NCBI GenBank assembly: GCA_022796015.1
Contig: JAAWHU010000006.1
Coordinates: forward strand, 1 to 64,000
Reading direction: 5' to 3'
DNA: 64,000 nucleotides
Source of the DNA: Hungatella sp.
Lineage (GTDB): Bacteria > Bacillota > Clostridia > Lachnospirales > Lachnospiraceae
Notes under the pieces: model-generated
What the model was told of the DNA's origin: nothing
The model's database searches: none
The model's input: only the letters and a program-made list of their open reading frames with translations
Position numbers and translations under genes: made by a program
Shown: positions 29,046 to 39,478 of the stretch, one piece after another
How positions within the stretch are numbered: position 1 is the stretch's first letter
Layout of the letters: each line of letters begins with the position of its first letter

Positions 29046-31586
29046 TTATTTCTGCAGTTCTCTTCGTATAAAGCTATATATGTTCTCTCCACATGTTCCA
29101 TCATTGTTGGCCGCAATCTGCTGGTAGGCTCGTGTCTGCTGTTTTTTGTCAAAGGCTCCTCCTGTAATATTCTCATCCAAAAGATTCGGCAAAGAATTGA
29201 ACGCATCTTCTTCACATCCATACTGAAGCCACTGACTGTATTCTCCAAAGCCGGGCTCGTGGTCTCTAAGTTCATCTGGTTTAAAATCAAGTTCCATCTC
29301 CCTGCATTCATTTCGTTCAAAATCAACATTATAATATTTCTTGTCATAATAGGAAAACAGTTGATACCGCCGTTTTCCTTCTTCATTTTCTATAAAAGTA
29401 AAACGGGCTTTCACTATGGATGTTAGAAAATATCCGTTTTTTTCATTTTCAGGTAATTTAACCGGCGGTATCCACTCTGTCATCTCTCCGCTTTTCTTGT
29501 TAATGCAAATAAATATATTTGCAAAACATGGGGCCAGATACACATAGTCTCCGCAAAATGCCACACTGCTAAAGGGTATTTCTTGGCATTCACATCCGTA
29601 TTTTTTATGAATGCATGTCATTTGCTCTGGATAGTCAGTGTATTCTTGAACTTTACCTGTCTTAGGATTCCATCGGGTAACCGCCATGCCTGCACAGGGT
29701 AATAACCATAATTCGTCTTGATCTGCAGCGATTCCCACATAAGCTCCCGGCGTGCTCTGATTAATTGTTAAAACCCTCTGTTTCAAGGATAGGGCGTCTA
29801 CCTCCAAAACACGATTAGTCGTGGGAGATGCAATATACAGCTTGTCTCCCATCATACAGGCGCCGGCACATCTTCTCTCTCCGGCCGCTATACCTGCAAA
29901 GATATCCAGATTTTCTGTTACATACCGCAGTTCTCCGCTTTCCGTATCGTATCTGACCATGGCCGGATAAAAATTAGGGAGAAGGAACAAATATTTTTCA
30001 TAAGGTATGGCTTCATAAAATGCGCCAGGCTTTTCAAGATAGGGGTTCAGTGCAATCCTCTTTTCTATCCTGCCTTCACCGACCACCACAATATCCTGTG
30101 CATTCATGGGGCACACATAATTCTTTCCCATAATCTCCAGCACAGGCCCATAATAGTTTCCATAAGAATACTCACATAAATCGCAGTAATACTCATATTT
30201 CCCGCTTCCCGCAGGAGCACAGTATAATTTATTTCCCTGAGTCACCATCCAGGAATTTTTCTTCCCGCTTGGAATATTCCTTACAATCTCCCCCCGCCAG
30301 TCCCCTTCCTCCGGCGCACTGTGAATGGTATTCTTCAATATAAACATAGGCTTCCCGGCGATTCCGAACAGGGATGTCACCGAAGTCCCCGCATCCCCGA
30401 TATACACGTCACTCAGGGCAATGGTATGTGCAATATCCGGCGTATCGTCATAGATCCCAAGATCATGCTCCAAAAAATACGCCTTCAGCCCCAGATAAAT
30501 CTCCTTATACCTCACTCTCATAGAATCAAAGGTGGATTCCAGCAGAGGATGAGGCCGCCACAAAAGACATGCGTCATCTCGCCCTTCAAAGCACCGGAAC
30601 ACATATTCCATTTTCTTTAAAAATGCCTCTGTATTCCCCAGTGCCCCTCCGATGCTGGTATTGTAGAAATACACCTTCCGTCCTGCCATCTTCTGCTTCC
30701 ATGCCTGGGGAGGCTCCGGCGGGTTGTTACAGATGCGGATAATCCGGTCAAATTTAGGAGATCCCAAGGGCACCAGCTTTTCCCTCGGAAGTTCCGGGTC
30801 AAAAAATTTTTTGTATTTCTCTGCCTGGATTATGATATAATCTGCGTTATAGTAGGCGGGGCAGCTGGACTGGCCTTCACTCATGCCTCCTGCTGTAGAA
30901 TAATATGGTATATATACTAACAAATCTGTAAACTGCTTCAGATTGGAGGAATAGAACATGGGATGGACGCTGGTCAGGTAATTATACCCATCATATGGGT
31001 TATGAATAAAGATTACGTCAGGCCGGCGGCCGGCAAAATCGTACTCCTCATAAGAGGTGATGGGCACATAGTCCGGGTACTGATCCCCTTCATAGTGCAG
31101 TTCTCCAAAGCTGATATCTTCATTTCTGGTATAGTAAGGAATGGGAACCACATAGGCATCGCAGTTCTCGTCCGCGTCTGCCGCCATCCACACGCTCTCC
31201 AATGAATCCCACATAGAAGCCTTGTAAGGCAAAAACACCACTTCCAGACGCTCCCTGGCGGCATTGATGCTGTTCTCCACCTGAATGATCTGTTTTTTCA
31301 GCTGCTTCTGTACCTTGGCAGGGTTGAGAGCATGATTCTGAGTCACCAGGGTATAGATCTGGAAGACCAGCTCGCAGTAATCCTCCAGAAGCTTTACGGT
31401 CTCAAAATCCTCTCCTTCCGTCTCCTCGATCATAGTCCCCATCTGGATAGCCGCGTCCTGGCACTGGGGCAGAATTTCCAAGGCTCCGGCCTTATTACCG
31501 GACTCAAGGGCTTTTTTCACAGCCCCATGGGCCTGTCCTAATGCCTGAAGACACTGGCGGGCCATCTTTTTCTGATATCTTCTCAT
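29046..31586 (-). CDS. large CDP-glycerol glycerophosphotransferase-like protein with C-terminal repeat domain
   Basis: 846 residues and the first gene of the glycan locus. Residues 1-110 are helical and highly charged. Residues 110-470 have TagB/TagF-like features: VVFLPYKASMWDSLESVW, GSPKFDRI, FYNTSIGGALGN, LLWRPHPLLE and the acceptor-site region SDVYIGDAGTSVTSLFGIAGKPMFILKN. Residues 480-840 contain successive short beta-rich units (GKYEYYCDLCEYSYGNYYG; KLYIASPTTNRVLEVDALSL; ELWLLPCAGMAVTRWNPKTG; DYVYLAPCFANIFICINKKS), suggesting a beta-propeller. That part may bind glycan. No signal peptide is seen, so the whole protein should be cytoplasmic. Confidence 0.75.
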   Translation of the reverse strand: MRRYQKKMARQCLQALGQAHGAVKKALESGNKAGALEILPQCQDAAIQMGTMIEETEGEDFETVKLLEDYCELVFQIYTLVTQNHALNPAKVQKQLKKQIIQVENSINAARERLEVVFLPYKASMWDSLESVWMAADADENCDAYVVPIPYYTRNEDISFGELHYEGDQYPDYVPITSYEEYDFAGRRPDVIFIHNPYDGYNYLTSVHPMFYSSNLKQFTDLLVYIPYYSTAGGMSEGQSSCPAYYNADYIIIQAEKYKKFFDPELPREKLVPLGSPKFDRIIRICNNPPEPPQAWKQKMAGRKVYFYNTSIGGALGNTEAFLKKMEYVFRCFEGRDDACLLWRPHPLLESTFDSMRVRYKEIYLGLKAYFLEHDLGIYDDTPDIAHTIALSDVYIGDAGTSVTSLFGIAGKPMFILKNTIHSAPEEGDWRGEIVRNIPSGKKNSWMVTQGNKLYCAPAGSGKYEYYCDLCEYSYGNYYGPVLEIMGKNYVCPMNAQDIVVVGEGRIEKRIALNPYLEKPGAFYEAIPYEKYLFLLPNFYPAMVRYDTESGELRYVTENLDIFAGIAAGERRCAGACMMGDKLYIASPTTNRVLEVDALSLKQRVLTINQSTPGAYVGIAADQDELWLLPCAGMAVTRWNPKTGKVQEYTDYPEQMTCIHKKYGCECQEIPFSSVAFCGDYVYLAPCFANIFICINKKSGEMTEWIPPVKLPENEKNGYFLTSIVKARFTFIENEEGKRRYQLFSYYDKKYYNVDFERNECREMELDFKPDELRDHEPGFGEYSQWLQYGCEEDAFNSLPNLLDENITGGAFDKKQQTRAYQQIAANNDGTCGENIYSFIRRELQK

Positions 31587-31803
31587 ACTTGTGGTTTCCG
31601 TCCTTTTCTGGTTTTCCCTATATATAATATGATATATATACTTTCATTTGTCAAACAAAAAATAGCAAAACCTGCCAATCAAAACACACTTTAAACCTTT
31701 CTCATAATATCGGCATAATTTTAAAATAAATAATCCTGTATCCGCTTCCTGTTTTCTCCATTCCAAATTTCTTATGGTACTTTGCCGGGTTTTCCAAACA
31801 GGA

Positions 31804-31832
31804 TTGACAAATCAAATGAGACTATATATAGT
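31804..31832 (+). promoter_or_regulatory. promoter of histidine phosphatase gene
   Basis: TTGACA (31804-31809), 17 bases, TATAGT (31827-31832). The divergent minus-strand unit has TTGACA at 31654-31649 with a weaker CATATT 17 bases on, probably the start of the glycan operon transcript. The rest of 31587-31880 is AT-rich with no gene. Confidence 0.65.
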
Positions 31833-31880
31833 TTCTATATAGATATTCGGCTCTAACCACACAACAATGGAGATACTTTT

Positions 31881-32666
31881 ATGAGAATTTTACTGATCCG
31901 ACACGGGGATCCTGATTATGAACATGACACACTGACAGAAAAAGGCTGGCGGGAGGCGGCCCTTTTAGGCCAGGCCGCTCCATCCATGAAGATTGACGAC
32001 TGTTATATGTCTCCTTTAGGGAGGGCCATGGATACGGCCTCCTGCTCCTTAAAAGCTATAGGAAAAGAGGCAAAGGTTCTGGACTGGCTTATGGAATTTC
32101 CTGCCAAGGCGGATCTGAATGTTTCAAAAGAGCTTCAGGCAGCATTTCCCCAGGCTATGGCTGCCGCTAAAGAGGACGTCAAATTTATGGTCCGCAATGT
32201 GGTCTGGGATATGGTTCCCTCTTACTGGGCCGAACACCCGGAATATATGGACATGACGGACTGGCGCCGGTCCGCCGTGGCAAAAAGCGGAGACGCCGTT
32301 TCGCTCTATGACCATGTATGCCAGGAGTTTGACAGACTTTTAGAGACTTATGGCTATGTAAGGGATGGATTCCGCTACCAGGTGGTGCAGGAGACCACCA
32401 GGACCATAGCCTGCTACTGCCATTTCGGCATTATCTGTGTGCTGCTCTCCCACCTATGGAATATGTCTCCCTTTATTCTGTGGCACGGGCTGGCTCTCGC
32501 CCCTACCTCGGTGACGGAGATCGTATCGGAGGAACGGGAACAGGGAACTGCCTCCTTCCGGGCTTTAAGGGTCGGAGATATCTCCCATCTGTATGCCGGA
32601 CAGGAACCGCCCTCCTTTGCTGCCAGGTTCTGTGAGGTGTTCAGCGACAGCGGGCAGAGACATTAG
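31881..32666 (+). CDS. histidine phosphatase family protein
   Basis: 261 residues. The catalytic motif LLIRHGDPDYEHDTLTEKGWREA is at the N-terminus (His8 in RHG), with the second-site features SPLGRAMDTA and a later TIACYCHFGIICVLLSHLW in which the second catalytic His is plausible. It belongs to the phosphoglycerate-mutase-like branch; substrate unknown. GGAGATACTTTT precedes the ATG. It is divergent from the glycan locus and is followed by a small membrane-protein gene. Confidence 0.85.
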   Translation: MRILLIRHGDPDYEHDTLTEKGWREAALLGQAAPSMKIDDCYMSPLGRAMDTASCSLKAIGKEAKVLDWLMEFPAKADLNVSKELQAAFPQAMAAAKEDVKFMVRNVVWDMVPSYWAEHPEYMDMTDWRRSAVAKSGDAVSLYDHVCQEFDRLLETYGYVRDGFRYQVVQETTRTIACYCHFGIICVLLSHLWNMSPFILWHGLALAPTSVTEIVSEEREQGTASFRALRVGDISHLYAGQEPPSFAARFCEVFSDSGQRH

Positions 32667-32731
32667 GCAGTCCGGCATAAAATTTGCGTAACAGCTTGTA
32701 AGAATCAGATCTTGGAGGTGTTAAAAATATT

Positions 32732-33076
32732 ATGAAAAGAACACGGGTGGTTTGGTTAATGCTTTCGGCCCTTATTCTGCTGGCTCTGCCCTGGCTTGCG
32801 TCTGCCTTTGTAAAAGGGGATGGCGCAATGGCCGTGTGTCTCCTTCTGTTTTTTGCCGTCAATCCTTTGTATTTCTTGATTCTGGGGGCTTCTGCGGGAA
32901 AGAACATCCCGCAGCTGTGGAGCCTGCCCCTTCTCTCGGCGATTCTTTTCCTCATGGGTACATGGATATTTTTTGACATGGGGGAGACTGCTTTCCTTAT
33001 GTATGCAGGCGTTTATCTGGTTCTGGGGGTATGTGCCATGGCTCTTTCCGCCTTTATCAGAAAAAGAAACGCATAA
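32732..33076 (+). CDS. small four-helix membrane protein
   Basis: 114 residues with four hydrophobic stretches (VVWLMLSALILLALPWLASAF; MAVCLLLFFAVNPLYFLIL; LWSLPLLSAILFLMGTWIFF; FLMYAGVYLVLGVCAMALS) and a basic C-terminus. GGAGGTG precedes the ATG. I do not recognise the family. It is 65 bases downstream of the histidine phosphatase on the same strand, and its stop is four bases from the rhaD stop of the convergent operon. Confidence 0.7.
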   Translation: MKRTRVVWLMLSALILLALPWLASAFVKGDGAMAVCLLLFFAVNPLYFLILGASAGKNIPQLWSLPLLSAILFLMGTWIFFDMGETAFLMYAGVYLVLGVCAMALSAFIRKRNA

Positions 33077-33079
33077 ATT

Positions 33080-33907
33080 CTATTTCTCATACAAAAACTC
33101 TTCCGGCAGCGTCACTTTAAAATCCACGGCCAGAGCCCTGAACTCGTCGGGGGAAATGGTCTGCAGCTTGCCAGATCCCATAGACAGCACCTTCACCAAA
33201 ATCTCTGCTGACTTCTCCACGGTATGCATCAGTCCGAAGGTAAGATCAAAGTCCTCCCCGGAGCAAAAGCACCCGTGATGAGCCCAGATTGCCACATTAT
33301 ACTTCTTCATTAATTCGCTGGTAGCCACGGCGATCTCTCTTCCTCCCGGCACCATCCATCCTACTACTCCTACACCATCAGGGAATACCACCGGGCACTC
33401 TGTGGCCATCTCCCACAGCTCCCTTGTAAATACCCGATCCTCCAGAGGCAGGACAAAGGTCAGTGCAATAAGATTGGCCGGATGGGCATGATAGATCACC
33501 CTGTGCCTCCCGTCGGAGGCTGTTTTCTTTACCTCATGGTTCATAAGATGGGAAGGCAGCTCGCTTGTAGGCTTCCCGCCTTTTACCAGGCCCCAGCAGA
33601 GCCGGTAATTCTCCCCGGTCTCATCCACTTCCACAATACAGATATTGGCCTCAGGGTCAAGGGCCACATTGCGGAAATATTTGCCGCTTCCCGTTACCAG
33701 GAAATATTCCCCCTTAAGTCCCGGCACGCTGGTGCCCATGGGCTGCCATGGCTTATCCCAGGCCAGCTCCTCTTTTATGCTCTCAACCTCATCCTCCCTG
33801 ATGCGGTAGCTTAAATTTCCGCCGTTCCTCTCATGCCAGTTCTGGTTAAACCCATCATCGCACATTCTGATAAACCCTTTCACAAAAGGCGCTTCCAATA
33901 TGTTCAC
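33080..33907 (-). CDS. rhaD: L-rhamnulose-1-phosphate aldolase
   Basis: Zn-dependent class II aldolase that cleaves rhamnulose-1-phosphate to dihydroxyacetone phosphate and L-lactaldehyde. 275 residues, the usual size. Zinc ligands are visible as [13 protein letters not shown] (His140 and His142) and [15 protein letters not shown]-like GGNLSYRI and GSGKYFRNV are also typical. It starts at GTG 33907, overlapping the rhaA stop as GTGA, with AAGGAGGAATG upstream. Third gene of the rhaBAD operon. Confidence 0.95.
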   Translation of the reverse strand: MNILEAPFVKGFIRMCDDGFNQNWHERNGGNLSYRIREDEVESIKEELAWDKPWQPMGTSVPGLKGEYFLVTGSGKYFRNVALDPEANICIVEVDETGENYRLCWGLVKGGKPTSELPSHLMNHEVKKTASDGRHRVIYHAHPANLIALTFVLPLEDRVFTRELWEMATECPVVFPDGVGVVGWMVPGGREIAVATSELMKKYNVAIWAHHGCFCSGEDFDLTFGLMHTVEKSAEILVKVLSMGSGKLQTISPDEFRALAVDFKVTLPEEFLYEK

Positions 33908-35205
33908 CGTTCATTCCTCCTTATATGCTCTTTTTTCCTTATATGCTCTTTTTTCCTTCTTCTGCTCAGAACATCCCTTTCATACTCCATAACCTGTTCA
34001 AACCACGCCTCTCTCACCGGAACACCGTTAATCTGGCAGAAATAATCCCACACATCGCCGAAGGGATAACATTTCAACTCCTCCATAACCATCATGAGCC
34101 TGGTAAAATTCCGCTCCTCCTGAAGCTTTGCCAATTCTTCATTGGGCTGAAGGAGGGCAAAGAGAAGGGCCTTCTGCATATTTCTCATGCCGGTTACCCA
34201 GGCAGAGATCCGGTTGATGCCGGCGTCAAAGAAATCAAGGGCCAGGAGCACCCGGTCTGCCCCGTTTCTCACGATTTCTTTGGCGATCTCCTTTGTCTCG
34301 TCGTCAAAGAGAACCACATGATCACTGTCCCATCTCACGGATCTGGTTACGTGAAGAGCCACCTTGTCAAAGAACAAAAGCATGGAAGAAATCTTGTCGG
34401 ACACTACCTCGGTGGGGTGATAATGGCCGTTATCCAGGAGGCATAGAATATCATGCTTTGCCGCATAATTCATATAGAATTCATGGGAACCTACGGTACA
34501 GCTCTCCATGCCGATGCCGAACACCTTGGATTCCACGGCTGCATAGACCTTACTCTTGTCATAACCGCAGGCCAGAATCTGATCCAGAGAATCCTTAAGC
34601 CTTGCCCTCGGCGCTTTCCGGTCCCCCGGAATATCCTTGAAGCCATCGGGAATCCAGATGTTCATGGTCACCGGATTGTCAAGCTCTGCGGCAATATATT
34701 CCGAAATCTTAAGACATGCGATACAGTGGTCAATCCAGAATCTGCGGATCTTAGGATCCTCGCTGGAGAGTGTGCCATTTGCCGCCTTAGGGTGAGAAAA
34801 GCAGGTAGGGTTAAAATCAATGCCCAGGCCTCTCTCCCTGGCAAATTCCACCCATTTTTTAAAATGCTTCGGCTCTATCTTGTCCCGGTCCACCTCCTCG
34901 CCCTTCTGGAATATGGCATAGCTTGCGTGGAGGTTAATCCGGTGCCTGCCGGGAATCAGGCTTAAGGCCTTGTCCATATCTGCCATAAGCTCCTCTGGCG
35001 TCCTTGCCCTTCCCGGATAATCGCCGGTAGTCTGGATCCCTCCTGACAGGGCGCCTGCACCGTCAAATCCCACCACATCATCTCCCTGCCAGCAGTGCAT
35101 GGAGACCGGAATGGCCTTCAATGCCTTTAGCGCCTCGTCTGTATCCACTCCCATGTTCTTGTACATTTCCCTTGCCGCCTCATAGCGTTCCTTTACCGTC
35201 ATCAT
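33904..35205 (-). CDS. rhaA: L-rhamnose isomerase
   Basis: 433-residue (beta/alpha)8 isomerase converting L-rhamnose to L-rhamnulose. Conserved stretches include [65 protein letters not shown] and [13 protein letters not shown] with metal ligands. The last 15 codons contain an exact two-copy 18-bp tandem repeat (33921-33956) encoding KKEHIR twice, giving a basic tail longer than usual. Overlaps rhaD and rhaB by four bases each. Confidence 0.96.
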   Translation of the reverse strand: MMTVKERYEAAREMYKNMGVDTDEALKALKAIPVSMHCWQGDDVVGFDGAGALSGGIQTTGDYPGRARTPEELMADMDKALSLIPGRHRINLHASYAIFQKGEEVDRDKIEPKHFKKWVEFARERGLGIDFNPTCFSHPKAANGTLSSEDPKIRRFWIDHCIACLKISEYIAAELDNPVTMNIWIPDGFKDIPGDRKAPRARLKDSLDQILACGYDKSKVYAAVESKVFGIGMESCTVGSHEFYMNYAAKHDILCLLDNGHYHPTEVVSDKISSMLLFFDKVALHVTRSVRWDSDHVVLFDDETKEIAKEIVRNGADRVLLALDFFDAGINRISAWVTGMRNMQKALLFALLQPNEELAKLQEERNFTRLMMVMEELKCYPFGDVWDYFCQINGVPVREAWFEQVMEYERDVLSRRRKKEHIRKKEHIRRNER

Positions 35206-36680
35206 ATTCTTCTCCTTATTTTTATAAAATGTCCCGGCTTAACATCAGGCTGAAGCTCTCTCTTCATGCCGGAAGGTACAAACTCCTTGATCTCAAAAGA
35301 CCGAAAGACCGCCTCTCTGGCCCTCCCAAGATTCTCATACACCCCGGCTTTTATCATCTGAACCGCCAGGTTGCCTATGGCCGTGGCCTCTGTGGGACCT
35401 GCCAGGACAGGGCATTCTGCTGCATCTGCTGTCAGCTGGTTCAGGAAATCTGCATTGGCGCCGCCGCCTACAATATGAATCCTGTCATAGGTCTTTCCTG
35501 TTGTCTCCTCCAGCTCCTTCTTGGTTCTGGCATAGCAGTCCGCCAAGCTCCGGTAAATCACTGCCGCCAGCTGGGAGGCGGTGCGGGGAACCTGCTGCCC
35601 CGACCGTTCACAGTAATGACAGACCTCATGAATCATACTGTCAGGAGCCAGAAAGCAGCTGTCATTGCAGTCCACCAAGGACAAAATATCTTCTTTCTCC
35701 GCCATGGCGCACAGCTGGCCAAAGGAATACTCCCCGCCCTTTTGGGCCAATTCTTTCTTCACCGACTGAATCATCCAAAGCCCCATTATGTTTTTCAAAT
35801 ACCGGAAACGGTACTCACAGCCGCCCTCGTTGGTAAAATTATGTTCTCTGCTCCTGGGGGAACAGTCGGCTTCTCTCCGCTCTGTCCCCATAAGGGACCA
35901 GGTGCCGGAGCTGATATACAGCACATCCTCATCATTGGAAGGAACCGCTGCCACTGCTGATGCCGTATCGTGGGTGCCCGGAAGCACTACCTGGCAGGAA
36001 AAACCTACCTCCTCCCTTATATCAGGAGAAAGCTCTCCCACCACGGTTCCCGGCACAGACAGTTCTCCAAACCATTTTCTCGGATATCCCAGGCTGTCAA
36101 TCAATTCATAATCCCATGTCTTGGTGACAGGGCTCACTAACTGGGTGGTGGTGGCATTGGTATATTCCTGGCACATGTTTCCCGTGAGACGGTAATGAAA
36201 ATAATCCGGAATCATCAGCATGCTCTCTGCCTGGTGAAAATATTCCGGGTGCTCCTTTTTTACTGCCATAAACTGATAAATCGTATTGAACATCTGCTTC
36301 TGGATTCCTGTGCGTTCGTACAGTTTTTCCAGGGCAATGACCTGGCTCACCTCCCGGTCCATGGTCTTCGTCCTGCCATCCCGGTATCCCACGGTATGGC
36401 CCACAAGCTTTCCCTCACAGTCCAGGAGCACATAATCCACGGCCCAGGTGTCCACACCTATGCTTATGGGTATTTTCCCCAGCTCCCGGCATTTTTTCAT
36501 GCCCTCCTTCACATGTCCCCACAGCGTTTCCACATCCCAGCACAGCCGGCCATCTACGGATTCCATTCCGTTGGGAAACCGGTAAATCTCCTCCAGAGTC
36601 ATGCGGCCCCCCTCCGCCTTCCCCAGAATATGACGGCCGCTGGAAGCGCCGATATCCACTGCCAGAAAATATTGTTCCAT
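35202..36680 (-). CDS. rhaB: rhamnulokinase
   Basis: 492-residue FGGY kinase phosphorylating L-rhamnulose at O1. Begins [20 protein letters not shown] at the ATG 36680 with AGGAGAGG upstream; a seven-codon longer reading is less likely. The family signatures [38 protein letters not shown] and [19 protein letters not shown] are all present and are specific for RhaB. First gene of the operon, divergent from the AraC-type regulator. Confidence 0.95.
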   Translation of the reverse strand: MEQYFLAVDIGASSGRHILGKAEGGRMTLEEIYRFPNGMESVDGRLCWDVETLWGHVKEGMKKCRELGKIPISIGVDTWAVDYVLLDCEGKLVGHTVGYRDGRTKTMDREVSQVIALEKLYERTGIQKQMFNTIYQFMAVKKEHPEYFHQAESMLMIPDYFHYRLTGNMCQEYTNATTTQLVSPVTKTWDYELIDSLGYPRKWFGELSVPGTVVGELSPDIREEVGFSCQVVLPGTHDTASAVAAVPSNDEDVLYISSGTWSLMGTERREADCSPRSREHNFTNEGGCEYRFRYLKNIMGLWMIQSVKKELAQKGGEYSFGQLCAMAEKEDILSLVDCNDSCFLAPDSMIHEVCHYCERSGQQVPRTASQLAAVIYRSLADCYARTKKELEETTGKTYDRIHIVGGGANADFLNQLTADAAECPVLAGPTEATAIGNLAVQMIKAGVYENLGRAREAVFRSFEIKEFVPSGMKRELQPDVKPGHFIKIRRRI

Positions 36681-36761
36681 AACCTCTCCTTTCTTCTGCA
36701 ATCCCCCTGCCGCTCCAATGCATCTAACACGATTCTATCCCATAAGCCGCCAAAAAGTAAG

Positions 36762-36786
36762 GACGTAGCTTGCCCAAAACTACGTC
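36762..36786. promoter_or_regulatory. inverted repeat between rhaB and araC-type gene
   Basis: GACGTAG (36762-36768) and CTACGTC (36780-36786) form a perfect 7-bp dyad with an 11-base spacer in the 208-base divergent region. It is a plausible operator for the AraC-type protein. A weak plus-strand promoter TTGATT (36818) with GATAAA lies between it and the regulator gene. Confidence 0.45.
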
Positions 36787-36888
36787 TCTATTTGCATCCT
36801 GTATTTTCTGTAAAAGGTTGATTATATCGATATTTCTGTGATAAAATTTTATTAGAAATACAACGAAATTCTTAAAAAAGGAGCCTTC

Positions 36889-37881
36889 ATGAACCAAGAC
36901 CTTCTAAAACGTCTCAGCGTAATCACCGAGGAAGAGCAGGAATTCCTCTCAGGACGCAGGGAGATCGACCGAACCAGATACACGGAGCAGTCCCAGCTGA
37001 TTATTGACAGTAAGAAAATGCTGGACCAGGGTAAGCTGATCCAGATCCGGCCTCATACCCGATTTGTCCATTTTCCCAGGCACCGCCATAATTATGTGGA
37101 GGTGATCTATATGTGCCAGGGACAGACGACCCACATCATCGATGGCAATCAGGTTGTCCTGGAGGAGGGGGAGCTCCTCTTCCTCAATCAGAACGCGGTT
37201 CAGGAGATTCTCCCAGCTGGCAGGGAGGATATCGCCGTCAACCTGATAATCCTTCCGGAATTCTTTGACACCACATTCCGCATGATGGGGGAGGAGGAAC
37301 ATATTCTTCGGGATTTTCTGGTGGACTGTCTGCGGCGGGACAGCAGCCATGGACGTTTCCTTCATTTTAAAGTGGCGGACATTCTCCCAATCCAGAATCT
37401 GGCGGAAAACATGGTGTGGACTCTCATGAACAGCCAGCCCTCCAAGAGAAGTGTCAACCAGTTTACCATGGGGCTCCTTCTGCTGCAGCTGACACATTAT
37501 ACAGATCGCCTCAGCGCTGCCTCTCAGGACTTTGACCAGCAGCTGATCCTACAGACGCTTCGCTATATTGACGAGCACTATCCCACGGCCCGTCTTACAG
37601 AACTGGCCTCCCTTATGGGCTATGATATCCCCTGGCTCAGCCGTATGATTAAGCAGCTCCTGGGCCGGACTTACAAAGAACTTTTACAGGTAAAGCGCCT
37701 GAATCAGGCGGCATTCCTTCTCCAAAGCACCCGTCTGCCCATTACCGATATCTGCGGCGCCATAGGCTATGACAATACCAGCTACTTTCATCGGATTTTC
37801 CGGGCTTACTACGGGATGTCGCCCAAAGAGTACCGGCAGAATTCCGATACCCATCCGGCCACACCTGGCGAATCCGAGTGA
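36889..37881 (+). CDS. AraC-family regulator, probably of rhamnose genes
   Basis: 330 residues. Residues 55-150 form a cupin sensor domain (FVHFPRHRHNYVEVIYMCQGQTTHII). The C-terminal 100 residues contain two helix-turn-helix units (ARLTELASLMGYDIPWLSRMIKQLLG and ITDICGAIGYDNTSYFHRIFRAYYGMSPKEYRQ), the AraC signature. AAGGAG precedes the ATG. Divergence from rhaBAD argues for control by rhamnose. The last codons and the downstream sequence merge into a degenerate copy of the palindromic repeat found at 47361-47883. Confidence 0.88.
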   Translation: MNQDLLKRLSVITEEEQEFLSGRREIDRTRYTEQSQLIIDSKKMLDQGKLIQIRPHTRFVHFPRHRHNYVEVIYMCQGQTTHIIDGNQVVLEEGELLFLNQNAVQEILPAGREDIAVNLIILPEFFDTTFRMMGEEEHILRDFLVDCLRRDSSHGRFLHFKVADILPIQNLAENMVWTLMNSQPSKRSVNQFTMGLLLLQLTHYTDRLSAASQDFDQQLILQTLRYIDEHYPTARLTELASLMGYDIPWLSRMIKQLLGRTYKELLQVKRLNQAAFLLQSTRLPITDICGAIGYDNTSYFHRIFRAYYGMSPKEYRQNSDTHPATPGESE

Positions 37882-37960
37882 ACGCGTTCCCGAATAAAGT
37901 TGCCGGCATCTCCCGGATGGCTCCCTCTAGCCAACTCCTGAACGAAATACATCTCCGCGT
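37880..37960 (+). repeat. degenerate right end of the palindromic repeat family
   Basis: The sequence from about 37880 to 37960 aligns with the right end of the element at 47361-47883: matching blocks are TTCCCGAAT, CTCCCGGAtGG, CCctctaGCCAaCtCCTGAACGAAA. Only the right arm is present, so this is a truncated relic just after the AraC gene. Confidence 0.5.
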
Positions 37961-38014
37961 CATAATAATCATGTTTATATACTTTAAAAGATATATCTTT
38001 TTATATAAATAATA

Positions 38015-38043
38015 TTGACTTTACTATTATGATAATATATACT
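38015..38043 (+). promoter_or_regulatory. promoter of PTS/GH1 operon
   Basis: TTGACT (38015-38020), 17 bases, TATACT (38038-38043), in an AT-rich stretch 45 bases before the EIIC start. Confidence 0.7.
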
Positions 38044-38088
38044 TACAGTAACTCATGAGGGAAAATTCGTTTTAGGAGGGTACTTCAG

Positions 38089-39408
38089 ATGAAATTTTCT
38101 GAACAATTAACAGAAAAAGCGCTGGCCTTTGCCAGCAAGGTTTCTTCACAGAAACACATGTGTGCCATCAAAAATGCATTTACATCCTTAATGCCTATTA
38201 TCATCACAGGCTCTTTCTGTACCTTAATCACCAATGTTGTCTGCGCCACAGAGGGGAACGGCATCAGCCTGGGAAAACTGCCGGGAATGCAGTGGCTGTC
38301 CGTTTTCACCGACTGGTTTAATGCAGCCAATTATGCAACTCTGAACTTCTTTACGGTAGCGGCAGTCGTCCTCATCGGCCTGGAGCTGGGCCGGCTGAAT
38401 AAGCAGGAGGGATTTATGCCGGGTATTATCGCCTTGTGCTCCTTTATCAGCTGCCTTCCTACTGTGGTTCAGGTAACCCACGACGATGTGGTAATCAATG
38501 TGTCCAATGTTCTTGGAAAGGATTACACGGCAGCCAGAGGGCTGTTTTTGGGCATTGTCATTGCCTTGGTATCTGTGGAAATCTACACCAAGCTTGTAAA
38601 CAGCGGGGTCTTGAAGATTACCATGCCGGATTCTGTGCCAGGCAATGTGGCAGGCTCCTTCAATGTGCTCTTCCCTTCCATGGCCACCATACTGATCTGC
38701 GGGCTGTTTAATTTTATTACTACCAAATTAATCGGCATGAGCCTGTACGAGATCATTTACACATTCCTTCAGACGCCTCTTGAGAAAGTAATGCAGGGCC
38801 TTCCGGGGCTTCTGATTCTCATGCTGGTGGCGCAGCTGTTCTGGGCCATCGGCATTCACGGCAATCAGATCATCAAGCCTGTGCGGGATCCCCTTCTCAA
38901 TGCAGCGATTCTGGCCAACACGGACTTAATTGCTCAGGGAATTACCGATGTGTCCCAGCTTAATATCATCAACATGTCCTTCTGGGATACCTACATGTCT
39001 CTTGGCGGGTCTGGATGTACCATCGGGCTGCTCATTGCCATTTTCCTTTTCTCTAAGAGGGGAGATTACCGTGCCATCGCCAAGCTGGAGGTAGCTCCTG
39101 CTATTTTTGAGATCAACGAGCCTATGACCTTCGGGCTTCCCATTGTGCTGAATCCCCTTTTGGTGGTTCCCTTTATTGTCACGCCTCTGGTGACAGGCAC
39201 ATTTGCCTATATTATGACAAAGATCGGGTTTGCCGGAGTCTGTGTTTATGCGATGCCCTGGACTACACCGCCGATTTTAAGCGCGTGGCTTTCCACGGGA
39301 GGCAGCATAGGCGCCATTATTACCCAGATTATCTGTATTCTTATGGCTGTGGCCATCTATATGCCTTTTGTAATTTTGGCTAACAAGGCAGAAGATGCAC
39401 AGGCTTAA
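38089..39408 (+). CDS. PTS EIIC, lactose/cellobiose family
   Basis: 439-residue integral membrane permease of the phosphotransferase system. Eight to ten hydrophobic segments; family motifs include the glycine-rich WAIGIHGNQIIKPV, the substrate-site region EINEPMTFGLPIVLNPLLVVPFI and WTTPPILSAWLSTGGS. It imports and phosphorylates a beta-glucoside, working with EIIA and EIIB proteins that are not encoded nearby. GGAGGG precedes the ATG. The GH1 gene follows 70 bases later. Confidence 0.92.
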   Translation: MKFSEQLTEKALAFASKVSSQKHMCAIKNAFTSLMPIIITGSFCTLITNVVCATEGNGISLGKLPGMQWLSVFTDWFNAANYATLNFFTVAAVVLIGLELGRLNKQEGFMPGIIALCSFISCLPTVVQVTHDDVVINVSNVLGKDYTAARGLFLGIVIALVSVEIYTKLVNSGVLKITMPDSVPGNVAGSFNVLFPSMATILICGLFNFITTKLIGMSLYEIIYTFLQTPLEKVMQGLPGLLILMLVAQLFWAIGIHGNQIIKPVRDPLLNAAILANTDLIAQGITDVSQLNIINMSFWDTYMSLGGSGCTIGLLIAIFLFSKRGDYRAIAKLEVAPAIFEINEPMTFGLPIVLNPLLVVPFIVTPLVTGTFAYIMTKIGFAGVCVYAMPWTTPPILSAWLSTGGSIGAIITQIICILMAVAIYMPFVILANKAEDAQA

Positions 39409-39478
39409 TTATCAGAATCAAAATAAATGCAGCGGAGTGTGGACAAATTCTTTTGTTCATAAGGAAAGGAGAGCGGAA

